Shown here: positions 38,994 to 46,763 of the stretch, piece by piece | How the letters are laid out: every line of letters begins with the position of its first letter | Position numbering within the stretch: position 1 is the first letter of the stretch | From: an uncultured Desulfatitalea sp. | GTDB taxonomy: Bacteria; Desulfobacterota; Desulfobacteria; Desulfobacterales; Desulfosarcinaceae | Assembly (NCBI GenBank): GCA_937868765.1 | Contig: CALMNL010000004.1 | Coordinates: 942,749 to 1,006,748 of the forward strand | Direction of reading: 5' to 3' | DNA: 64,000 nucleotides | Made by a program: the position numbers and the translations under genes | The notes under the pieces: model-generated | Database searches by the model: none | The model's input: only the letters and a program-made list of their open reading frames with translations | Told to the model about the DNA's origin: nothing

Positions 38994-39019
38994 GCGCCGG
39001 GGCCTGCGGGCCCCGGCGC
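38994..39019. repeat. Perfect 11-bp GC-rich hairpin
   Basis: GCGCCGGGGCC and GGCCCCGGCGC are exact reverse complements around a TGCG loop. It lies downstream of the small membrane protein. No T-tract follows, so it is not a classical intrinsic terminator, though it could still pause or protect the transcript. Confidence 0.6.
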
Positions 39020-39162
39020 AACGCCCCAACAACCGACCAATTCCAAAATCATATTGTCATCCACCTAATACTGTGGTGGAATGCTGCCGATAACAGCCAT
39101 GGTGGCAACAAACGCCCTGTGAATATCCACGGGGTGCGGCTTAATCTCAGAAGGAGCACACC

Positions 39163-39633
39163 ATGCGAATGGCAGATGCCTTGAAAACCATGGGCCTCTT
39201 GACCGGGGCCGTTTCAATTCTGTTTCTCAGCCTGATCCCGGCGGTCCAGGCGGAGTATGCCAATCCATCCATTCCCCGATCGGAATCGGCCGCCTATTGG
39301 CTCGATCAAGGCGGCATGCTCTGCACCTATGGCAACTACAAGGCCGCGGTGCGGGCCTATGAAAAAGCGCTGGCGCTGGCGCCAAACGACAGTGAAATCC
39401 ATTTCAGCCTGGGTGTGGCGTATGCGGAACTGGGCGATTATGCCAATGCCCTGGCCGGCATCGACAAGGCCATTTCCCTGGCTCCGGACAATGCCCGCTA
39501 TCTTTACGGCCGGGCATGGTGCCTGCTCCTGGCCGGTCGGGCCGAAGAGGCCCGCCCTGTGTTTCAGCGGGCCGCCGAACTGGGCAGCATCGATGCCCAA
39601 AACTACCTCCAACGCCAAGCCACCGGTCCCTGA
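39163..39633 (+). CDS. Exported TPR protein
   Basis: 156 residues. Signal peptide ~1-30 ending AVQA, then about three TPR units (AAYWLDQGGMLCTYGNYKAA, EIHFSLGVAYAELGDYANAL, RYLYGRAWCLLLAGRAEEA). It is probably a periplasmic protein-interaction module. GGAG precedes the ATG. It is followed 53 nt later by a lipoprotein gene on the same strand. Confidence 0.85.
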   Translation: MRMADALKTMGLLTGAVSILFLSLIPAVQAEYANPSIPRSESAAYWLDQGGMLCTYGNYKAAVRAYEKALALAPNDSEIHFSLGVAYAELGDYANALAGIDKAISLAPDNARYLYGRAWCLLLAGRAEEARPVFQRAAELGSIDAQNYLQRQATGP

Positions 39634-39686
39634 GAGCTTCTATCCTTAAATTTTCAGCGTGACCGGGTGAAACGGGAAGGACTCCC

Positions 39687-40283
39687 ATGACTCCGATTCC
39701 ACGCCTCTGCGTGGCCCTGTTCCTGCTGCCGGTCTTGATCGTGGGATGCAGCGACGGCAAGGCGCCGGCCGCCGAGGCGGCCCTTGCCGACTGCCGTAAA
39801 AGCGTGGATACCCTCCAGCTGGAAAACGGCCGGCTCCTGCAGCAAGTATCCCTTTCCCAATCCCAGACAGAGGCGTTGCAGTCCCGGCTGGACAATCTCG
39901 CCATCCAGAAAAACGAACTGGCCCGCTGGTCCCGGCAGGTGGCCGAACGGTTCGGCCCGAGCGTCTGGTTCGTAGGCCCGGACGAAAAGCCGCTGCCTTA
40001 CGAATCCATCCCCAACGGCACTCCCCGACGGTTGCTCGGACGCTTGAACGCCCTTTTCGAACAATCCCATCTGCCCCGGGCTGTTTTAAAAAAGATCGAA
40101 GGCGAAACGGCCTTCATCCACATCGAGGAGGAACAGCGCCTCACCCAGGAAATGGGCTCCACCGGCGCCACGGCCTATCTCCAAGCCCTGACCTATACCC
40201 TCACCTCGGTAGCCTCGATCAAACAGGTGGCGTTCGATTTCCAGGCCGGCGACCACGCCACGCCCGGACGCTATTCCCGATGA
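39687..40283 (+). CDS. Lipoprotein with coiled coil and GerMN-like domain
   Basis: 198 residues. The signal peptide ends IVGC (Cys21), a lipobox. A coiled coil follows (~32-78: DTLQLENGRLLQQ onward). The C-terminal ~70 residues (GETAFIHIEEEQRL, YLQALTYTLTSVASIKQVAFDF) resemble the GerMN fold found in spore-germination and other envelope lipoproteins. This assignment is by pattern only. A role in envelope assembly is plausible. Confidence 0.75.
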   Translation: MTPIPRLCVALFLLPVLIVGCSDGKAPAAEAALADCRKSVDTLQLENGRLLQQVSLSQSQTEALQSRLDNLAIQKNELARWSRQVAERFGPSVWFVGPDEKPLPYESIPNGTPRRLLGRLNALFEQSHLPRAVLKKIEGETAFIHIEEEQRLTQEMGSTGATAYLQALTYTLTSVASIKQVAFDFQAGDHATPGRYSR

Positions 40284-40437
40284 ACCCCCCTGGAAAGACC
40301 CAACGCATCGGCTGAGCCCCTTACGATCATCCCGCTGCACCGCTTTCAGATTGAAAGCCGTCTCTTGTGTTTTCATCGCTTTGCTCTTTCAGGATGATAG
40401 CTTCAGAGCCGGCGGCCGATCCGCCTGCGAAACCCTA

Positions 40438-40558
40438 AATTTTTGAATTCGCCCGTATTTAAAGACGGTTAGAAGCAGACCCCCCCCCACCACAAGAGGG
40501 GTGGTATGGCTGTTGCTCATCAGGAGGCGAAACCGCGGTCAGGAGAGGAGCAGCAGAT
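40438..40558 (+). promoter_or_regulatory. Possible structured leader of the lytic transglycosylase
   Basis: CTGTTGCTC at 40511-40519 can pair with GAGCAGCAG near 40548-40556 (one G-U), enclosing a purine-rich stretch (GGAGGCGAAACCGCGGTCAGGAGAG) that contains the Shine-Dalgarno region of the next gene. This could occlude ribosome binding. I see no match to a riboswitch class I can name. Base pairing alone is weak evidence. Confidence 0.25.
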
Positions 40559-41419
40559 ATGAAACGGAATTCCCAAATCGAGCCCCACACCAGCAAAAAA
40601 GGTAACCCGAACTTCATACTGCGCTACCAGCACTACTTTTACATGTTTTTGAAAAACTTCGACAATCTGTTCCGGAAGGCTTGTGGCACGCTTGTTGAAG
40701 CGATGGAGGGCAAATACATGCAAAACCATAGTGACGGTCAAACCTTTTATAGAATGCAGTGGATTCAATACATAGAACAGCATCTGGCCCAGCGGGTCGT
40801 CCGCAATGGTCTCATCGCCTACCTGGCCGTGGCCATGCTGGCCATTCCATCGGCCCTGGGCAGCCTTCAACATAGCCTGCCGTCCATTGAAATCGCGGCC
40901 CTGGAGATGGCACCCGATCTGTCTGCATCCGCGCTCATGGACGACCTGGTGGCGTCACCCGGGCAAGAGGGCCAGACCGTGGCCGCATCGAAACCGCAGC
41001 TGCCGTATCACGAGCATATCATGCAGGCCGCCGAGGCCTATGATGTAGATCCCACCCTCATCCGGGCCATCATCCTGGCCGAATCCAGCTACAACCCCCA
41101 GGCCGTAAGCAAACGCGGCGCCCAGGGGTTGATGCAACTCATGCCGGAAACGGCGCGCTCCCTGGGTCTCTTCGACAGTTTCGACCCCGGCCGCAACATC
41201 GATGCCGGCGTGCGCTACTTCCGCTCGCTGATGGACCGCTTCGACGGCAACGTGAAGCTCGCCCTGGCCGCTTACAACGCCGGCAGCCGCTATGTGCGCC
41301 AGTACGGCGGCGTGCCCCCCTTCGAGGCCACCAAACGCTATATCCAGAAAGTACTGCACTACCAGAAGAAGTTCCAAACCCAAATGGCCGTTAAGGAAAC
41401 CAGCGAACCAACCGTCTGA
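40559..41419 (+). CDS. Membrane-anchored lytic transglycosylase (SLT)
   Basis: 286 residues. A cytoplasmic N-terminal ~75 residues precede one hydrophobic helix (~80-100). The C-terminal ~120 residues form an SLT domain with the catalytic Glu in IILAESSYNPQAVS, GAQGLMQLMP, and AYNAGSRYVRQYGG. It cleaves peptidoglycan glycan strands in the periplasm. The long N-terminus before the anchor is unusual; an in-frame ATG at codon 49 or 54 could be the true start, giving a normal signal anchor. A strong terminator follows. Confidence 0.9.
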   Translation: MKRNSQIEPHTSKKGNPNFILRYQHYFYMFLKNFDNLFRKACGTLVEAMEGKYMQNHSDGQTFYRMQWIQYIEQHLAQRVVRNGLIAYLAVAMLAIPSALGSLQHSLPSIEIAALEMAPDLSASALMDDLVASPGQEGQTVAASKPQLPYHEHIMQAAEAYDVDPTLIRAIILAESSYNPQAVSKRGAQGLMQLMPETARSLGLFDSFDPGRNIDAGVRYFRSLMDRFDGNVKLALAAYNAGSRYVRQYGGVPPFEATKRYIQKVLHYQKKFQTQMAVKETSEPTV

Positions 41420-41442
41420 CAGGAAGCACCACGGTTCCCCAT

Positions 41443-41476
41443 GACGTCCCGCCCCAGGGCGGGACGTCGCTTTTTT
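41443..41476 (+). terminator. Rho-independent terminator
   Basis: A 12-bp perfect stem GACGTCCCGCCC/GGGCGGGACGTC with a two-base loop is followed by GCTTTTTTC. It ends the transglycosylase transcript 24 nt after its stop. The rest of 41477-41692 shows no gene. Confidence 0.92.
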
Positions 41477-41692
41477 CAAGGGGGGCACGAAGGCCCCTGC
41501 CATCCGTGGAGGCCTTCTCCCGGGTCGCTTTCCACGGTCGGCCGGCGTGATAATTTTCTTGACCGGACAGCATCTTCCGAATAAGTTGGGGCCTTTTTAA
41601 CAGAACCAGAACCACGCTGAACCGACCCCCAAAGCCGGCCCGTCTGGAACCGTGCGTTCACATTGGCGCGGCTGCATGGAAAGGAAACCGAA

Positions 41693-43540
41693 ATGAAGTT
41701 GTTGGGAACCATCTTGCTCCTGTTGGGAATCCCTGCCATGGCGCTGGCCTCGGAAGCGGGCGCCGCACCGGCCGATATGACGAGCACCGCCATCGGCTAT
41801 CTGGCCCTGATCATCTTCGTGGCCGCCTACTGCCTGGTGCCCCTGGAAAACAAGATCCACCTGCGCAAAAGCAAGCCGGTGCTGGCGGCCGCAGGCATCA
41901 TCTGGGTGCTCATCGGCATCGCCTACATGCAGATGGGCGACACCCACACGGCCCACAACGCCATCAAATACAACCTGACGGAGTATGCTGAGCTGTTCCT
42001 CTTTCTGCTGGTGGCCATGACCTATATCAACTCCATGGAAGAACGCAATGTCTTCGAAGCGTTGCGCGCCTGGCTGGTGAGCCGGGGCTTCACCCTGCGG
42101 GCGGTCTTCTGGATCACCGGCGTGCTGGCCTTCTTCATTTCACCGGTGGCCGACAACCTGACCACCGCCCTGCTCATGGGCGCGGTGGTGATGGCCGTGG
42201 CCGGCGACAACATCAAATTCGTGGCCATGGCCTGCATCAATATTGTCATCGCGGCCAATGCCGGCGGTGCCTATTCGCCCTTCGGCGACATCACCACCCT
42301 GATGGTGTGGCAAAAGGGCAAGCTCTCGTTCATCGAGTTCTTCGACCTGTTCATCCCATCGGCCGTCAACTGGCTGGTGCCGGCCGTCTGCATGAGCCTG
42401 GCCATCGGCAAGGCCACGCCCAAGAAGGTGGATGAAAAAGTGAAGATGAAATACGGCGCCAAGGTGGTCATCGCCCTCTTCCTGCTGACCATCGTCACCG
42501 CGGTCTCGTTTCACAACTTCCTGCACCTGCCGCCGGCCGCGGGCATGATGCTGGGTCTGGGCTACCTGGGTTTCTACGCCTTCCACATCAAACGACACGA
42601 GGGCCGCAGCGAGGCGTATGACGGCATCCTGGGCACCGTGGGCGATCTGTCCTACCAGCCGCTGCGGCGACTCATTGAACGCAAGCGCAGCTTCGACAAG
42701 TTCATCGATCAGATCCCCGAACCCACTTTCGCCATCGATAAAAACCATGTGATCACCCACTGGAACAAGGCCTGCGAAGAGCTCACCGGCATCCCGGCCG
42801 AAAAGATGGTCGGCACCAGCAACCAGTGGAAGCCGTTCTACCCCAGCAAGCGACCCTCCATGGCCGACCTGATCATCGACTACAAGCCCGAAGAGGTGAT
42901 CGCGGAACACTATAAACAGGGCTACCGCAAGAATCCCTATGTGGAAGATGCCTACGACTCCAGCGGCTTTTTCCCCAACGTAGGCCCCCACGGCAAATGG
43001 GTCACCTTCACGGCCCTGCCTTTGAAGGATCGGGAAGGCCGGGTCATCGGCGCCGTGGAAGTACTCCAGGATTTCACCAATCAACGTGCTCAAGTGGCCC
43101 AGTTCGACATCATGAAGCGCATCGCCCATGCCGAGTGGGACACCCTGCTCTTTTTCTACGGCGTAATCCTCTGCGTGGGCGGCCTGGCCCAGCTGGGCTA
43201 CCTGGCCGCCATCTCCCACTTCATGTATACGGGCATGGGGCCCACCTGGGCCAACACCATGGTGGGTATCCTGTCGGCCATCGTGGACAACATCCCGGTG
43301 ATGTTCGCCGTGCTCACCATGTCGCCGGAGATGTCCGACGGCCAGTGGCTGCTGGTGACCCTCACCGCCGGCGTGGGCGGCAGTCTGCTCTCCATCGGTT
43401 CGGCGGCCGGCGTCGGCCTGATGGGCACGGCCCGGGGCAAATACACCTTCGGCGCCCATCTCAAGTGGACCCCGGTGATCCTGGCCGGCTATATTGCCAG
43501 CATTCTGGTCCACCTCTGGATCAACGCCAAATTGATGTAG
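41693..43540 (+). CDS. NhaD-type Na+/H+ antiporter with internal PAS domain
   Basis: 615 residues from the ATG at 41693 (AAGGA upstream). The first ~300 residues are antiporter-like: a signal-like first helix, membrane helices, and SPVADNLTTALLMGAVV with Asp154-Asn155 typical of NhaD. Residues ~330-466 form a PAS domain (FDKFIDQIPEPTFAIDKNHV, ITHWNKACEELTGIP, VIGAVEVLQDFT). The transporter then resumes at AHAEWDTLLFFYGVILCVGGL with a second conserved AIVDNIP (Asp532) and ends normally. The PAS interrupts a cytoplasmic loop, suggesting direct sensory control of transport. The ligand is unknown. Confidence 0.88.
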   Translation: MKLLGTILLLLGIPAMALASEAGAAPADMTSTAIGYLALIIFVAAYCLVPLENKIHLRKSKPVLAAAGIIWVLIGIAYMQMGDTHTAHNAIKYNLTEYAELFLFLLVAMTYINSMEERNVFEALRAWLVSRGFTLRAVFWITGVLAFFISPVADNLTTALLMGAVVMAVAGDNIKFVAMACINIVIAANAGGAYSPFGDITTLMVWQKGKLSFIEFFDLFIPSAVNWLVPAVCMSLAIGKATPKKVDEKVKMKYGAKVVIALFLLTIVTAVSFHNFLHLPPAAGMMLGLGYLGFYAFHIKRHEGRSEAYDGILGTVGDLSYQPLRRLIERKRSFDKFIDQIPEPTFAIDKNHVITHWNKACEELTGIPAEKMVGTSNQWKPFYPSKRPSMADLIIDYKPEEVIAEHYKQGYRKNPYVEDAYDSSGFFPNVGPHGKWVTFTALPLKDREGRVIGAVEVLQDFTNQRAQVAQFDIMKRIAHAEWDTLLFFYGVILCVGGLAQLGYLAAISHFMYTGMGPTWANTMVGILSAIVDNIPVMFAVLTMSPEMSDGQWLLVTLTAGVGGSLLSIGSAAGVGLMGTARGKYTFGAHLKWTPVILAGYIASILVHLWINAKLM

Positions 43541-43541
43541 T

Positions 43542-43823
43542 ATGGAGATACTGGCGCTCAAAGGCTATGCCCGGGGCTTTCGCGGGTGTCTGGTGGACGA
43601 GAAAGAGTACCTCTTCTTCCAGTACACCCGCAACGGACGGCTGCGGCACCTGAAAGCGTACCCCCGCGGCGAGTTCGAGAGCCACGAGCATTTCGCGGCC
43701 CAGATGATGAAGTTCATGTCGCCGGGCGCGTTTTTAAGACCGCCGATACCCGTGACCGAGCTGAGCCTCGCGGAGCTGGATCGCGTGAGCGCCATGCTTA
43801 GAAAGAAAATCGAGAGTGAATGA
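43542..43823 (+). CDS. Uncharacterised 93-residue protein
   Basis: 93 residues, soluble, no signal peptide. Distinctive stretches are GYARGFRGCLVDEKEYLFFQY and the acidic-basic C-terminus LAELDRVSAMLRKKIESE. It starts one base after the antiporter stop and is followed at once by the YkgJ-type gene, so it is in the same operon. I do not recognise a family. Confidence 0.7.
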   Translation: MEILALKGYARGFRGCLVDEKEYLFFQYTRNGRLRHLKAYPRGEFESHEHFAAQMMKFMSPGAFLRPPIPVTELSLAELDRVSAMLRKKIESE

Positions 43824-43824
43824 A

Positions 43825-44595
43825 ATGAACACCGACCACCCGGAAAACAACGCCCATATCAACCCCACCCGGCTGGGCTACCAGAGCCGGTTCCAGTTCA
43901 AATGCCATCCCGGCGTCTCCTGCTTCACCCAGTGCTGCCGGGGCATCCAGATCATCCTGACCCCCTACGACATCATCCGGCTCAAACGGCGCCTTGCGCT
44001 GCCGTCGGACGAGTTTCTGGCCATCTACACCGAGCCCCACCTGCTGGAAAAGACCGACCTGCCCATGGTGACCCTCAAGCACCTGGACGACGGCCAGGAG
44101 TCGTGCGCCTTCGTGCGCGATAAAGGCTGCATCGTCTACGAGGACCGACCCACGGCCTGCCGGTACTACCCCCTGGGCGTGGGCACCCTGCAGCACAAGG
44201 AGGGGGCCGACGACGACGGCTTCTTCTTTTTCATCAACGAACCGCACTGCAAGGGTTTCGACGAGAGCCAGGAATGGACCGTGGCCGATTGGCGCCAGGA
44301 CCAGGGGGTGGACGAACGCGACGCGGTCAACGCCGAATGGACCGACCTGGTGGTGCGCAAACGCTCGTTCCCGGTGAACATCAAGCTCACCGACCAGGCC
44401 AAGCAGATGTTCTTCATGGTGAGCTACAACCTCGACCAGTTCCGCCGTTTCGTCTTCGAGAGCACCTTCCTGCAGCGCATGCCCGTGGACGACGCCACCC
44501 GGGAGCAGCTCAAGACCGACGACGTGGCCCTGCTCAAGTTCGGCGTGAACTGGCTCAAGAACCTGCTGTTCAAGCAAAAAGACCCCCTCCCGTAA
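43825..44595 (+). CDS. YkgJ-family cysteine-cluster protein
   Basis: 256 residues from the ATG at 43825, which starts just after the previous stop; a GTG at 43816 overlapping that stop is possible. The cysteine pattern FKCHPGVSCFTQCCRG, then CAFVRDKGCIVYEDRPTACRYYPLG, is that of the YkgJ/zinc- or iron-chelating Fe-S-like family. These proteins are often linked to metal or redox functions, but few are characterised. It is in the operon of the PAS-antiporter. Confidence 0.88.
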   Translation: MNTDHPENNAHINPTRLGYQSRFQFKCHPGVSCFTQCCRGIQIILTPYDIIRLKRRLALPSDEFLAIYTEPHLLEKTDLPMVTLKHLDDGQESCAFVRDKGCIVYEDRPTACRYYPLGVGTLQHKEGADDDGFFFFINEPHCKGFDESQEWTVADWRQDQGVDERDAVNAEWTDLVVRKRSFPVNIKLTDQAKQMFFMVSYNLDQFRRFVFESTFLQRMPVDDATREQLKTDDVALLKFGVNWLKNLLFKQKDPLP

Positions 44596-44735
44596 AAACA
44601 TCCGCCGGTCGCCCCGAATGGCTCCGAAGATACGGGGCGACCGTAGAATTCCCGTGCCTGTTTATGGAACTCCCTTTCAGAACCTTTGGCCCAAAAGGCA
44701 TTTTGAGATAGTTCTATAAGAAAGGAATCTCGAAG

Positions 44736-46472
44736 TTGGCCTCCCAACCCCCCTCCCACCCGCGCAACCCCAATCTGCTTCAGGTCCTGGTGGTGCCCGT
44801 TGTGTTCCTCCTGGTGGCAGGGCTGATCGCCGCCGCCGGCTATTTGCGTTTCGAGGAGCTGAAAAAGAGCATCCGGAACGACAGCTATGCCAATCTGAGC
44901 GCCGTGGCCGATTACAAGGCCGCCCAGATCACCCAGTGGATGGGCCAGCGGCGCAAGGAGGCTGAAGCCATCGGCCTCAACCGCTTTCTGGCAAAAGAAC
45001 TGCGCAACGGCGTCACCCGGGACCTGCGGGCCTACCTGGACAAGCTCACCCTGCAAGGCGGCTACCGGACGACGGCGATCCTGGACACCCGGGGCGAGGT
45101 CCTCTTCTCCATGGGCGAGGAGGTAAGCTCCCTGGACCCGGAAACCGAAAACCTCGCCGCGGAGGCCGTCAAATGCGGCTGCGCCCAGGTCTCCGACCTG
45201 CGGATCGACGCGGGCGCCGGGTTGGACGGCCAACCCCCAAAGATCCACCTGGACCTGCTGACGCCGCTCAAATACGTGGCGTCCGGCAAGGAACGGACCG
45301 CGGGGGCGATGCTGCTGCGCATCGATCCGCGTGCGGACTTCTACCCTCTGGTGCAAAGCTGGCCCACGGCCAGCCCGACGGCCGAAACGCTGCTGGTGCG
45401 TGCCGAAGGCCAGGATGTACTCTTTCTAAATCCCCTGCGCCACCAGCGCAATGTGGCGTTCACCCTGCGCATGCCGCTGGAAAGCGCCGATCTGCCGGCC
45501 GCCATGGTGGCCCGGGGATGGCGCTGGGTGGTCGAGGGGGTCGACTACCGGGGGGTGCCGGTGGTGGCCACACTCCGGCCGATTCCCGGCACCCCCTGGT
45601 CCATGGTGGTCAAGATAGATGCCGCCGAGCTGTTCGCGCCCCTGGCCAGGAGCGGCCGGACCATCCTGAGCGGGTCGCTGCTCCTGGTCCTGCTCACCGC
45701 CGCGGCCTTTTTCATGTTCTGGCTGCAGCAGCGGTCGGCGGAGCACCAGAAGCAGGAGACCCTAGCGGGCCGGGCCAACCTGGGCCAGAAACTGGACGCC
45801 TTCATCCAATCCATTTCCCGGGAGCTGCGCACCCCCCTGCGCGACGTGGAAAAGTACAGCCGGCAACTGCAGGAAGCGTTGCCGGAAGGGTTTAAGGCCC
45901 AAAGTCGCAACTCCCTGGAGCGCATCCGCGCCGGCCTCCAGGCCATGGATCGGCGCATCGACGATCTGCACGCTTTTTCCCGACTGAGCAGCCGCGACCT
46001 GGCACCGGAGCGCATCGATATGAACGGCCTCTTCCGTGCGGTTTTCGATGAGCTGCGCATGGCGGAACCCGGTCGGGAGGTGCGCCTGGAACTCGATGCG
46101 GTGCCATCGGCACAAGCCGACCCGATCCTGATCCGGGAAGTGGTGCGCCACCTGCTGAGCAACGCCTTCAAATTCACCCGCGGCCGCAAACCGGCCAAAA
46201 TCGAAGTTGGCGCCCTGGCGCCGTTCATGGGCCGCGATGGATACCGGACCTTTTTCGTGAAAGACAACGGCGTCGGATTCGACATGCAGCAGGCCGACAA
46301 GCTGTTCGCCATTTTCCAGCGGCTGCACGATCCCAAGAGCTTCGAAGGCAGCGGCATGGGCCTGGTGGCGGTCAAACAGATCGTCGAACGCCACGGCGGC
46401 CAGGTGTGGGCGCAGGCCTCCCCGGACGAGGGGGCGCTCTTTTTCTTCTCGCTGCCGTCCCAGGAGCGGTGA
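44736..46472 (+). CDS. Membrane sensor kinase homologue lacking the phospho-accepting His
   Basis: 578 residues from a TTG at 44736 with AAAGGA nine bases upstream; there is no ATG until residue 69. Helix ~14-36, periplasmic sensor ~40-305, helix ~311-330, a HisKA-like helix pair, and HATPase (LLSNAFKFT, DNGVGFDM, GSGMGLVAVKQIVERHGG). At the H box the sequence is SISRELRTPL, with Arg362 (CGG at 45819-45821) where His is expected. The ATPase looks intact. It may bind ATP and regulate a partner such as the paralogous kinase 291 nt downstream rather than phosphorylate itself. Confidence 0.85.
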   Translation: MASQPPSHPRNPNLLQVLVVPVVFLLVAGLIAAAGYLRFEELKKSIRNDSYANLSAVADYKAAQITQWMGQRRKEAEAIGLNRFLAKELRNGVTRDLRAYLDKLTLQGGYRTTAILDTRGEVLFSMGEEVSSLDPETENLAAEAVKCGCAQVSDLRIDAGAGLDGQPPKIHLDLLTPLKYVASGKERTAGAMLLRIDPRADFYPLVQSWPTASPTAETLLVRAEGQDVLFLNPLRHQRNVAFTLRMPLESADLPAAMVARGWRWVVEGVDYRGVPVVATLRPIPGTPWSMVVKIDAAELFAPLARSGRTILSGSLLLVLLTAAAFFMFWLQQRSAEHQKQETLAGRANLGQKLDAFIQSISRELRTPLRDVEKYSRQLQEALPEGFKAQSRNSLERIRAGLQAMDRRIDDLHAFSRLSSRDLAPERIDMNGLFRAVFDELRMAEPGREVRLELDAVPSAQADPILIREVVRHLLSNAFKFTRGRKPAKIEVGALAPFMGRDGYRTFFVKDNGVGFDMQQADKLFAIFQRLHDPKSFEGSGMGLVAVKQIVERHGGQVWAQASPDEGALFFFSLPSQER

Positions 46473-46763
46473 ACGGGCCCGCGCCAACCGCGGACGCACA
46501 TCACCGCATGCCAGTGGGAATTTCTCCTTTTGACTCCTGATGCCTTACCATCTAAAATGACAACAAGAACCAAACCGGCTGGACCTCAACGCCCTTGTCC
46601 ATAAAATTCTCCTGCGGGGCGTCGGCCCGGTCCAACCGGGCGGATCCCTTGGCAGCCACATAGACACCTTATTGGAGACCCACCGGGATAAGGTGCCCGC
46701 CATCCCAGATACGCTGTCGCAATGGCGGCAAGAATTGAGTGGGAGCATTCCGGGGGAACATTC

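Noticed and set aside
40438-40558. c-di-GMP or other known riboswitch
   Set aside because: The conserved core sequences of the classes I know are not visible; only a simple hairpin is supported.
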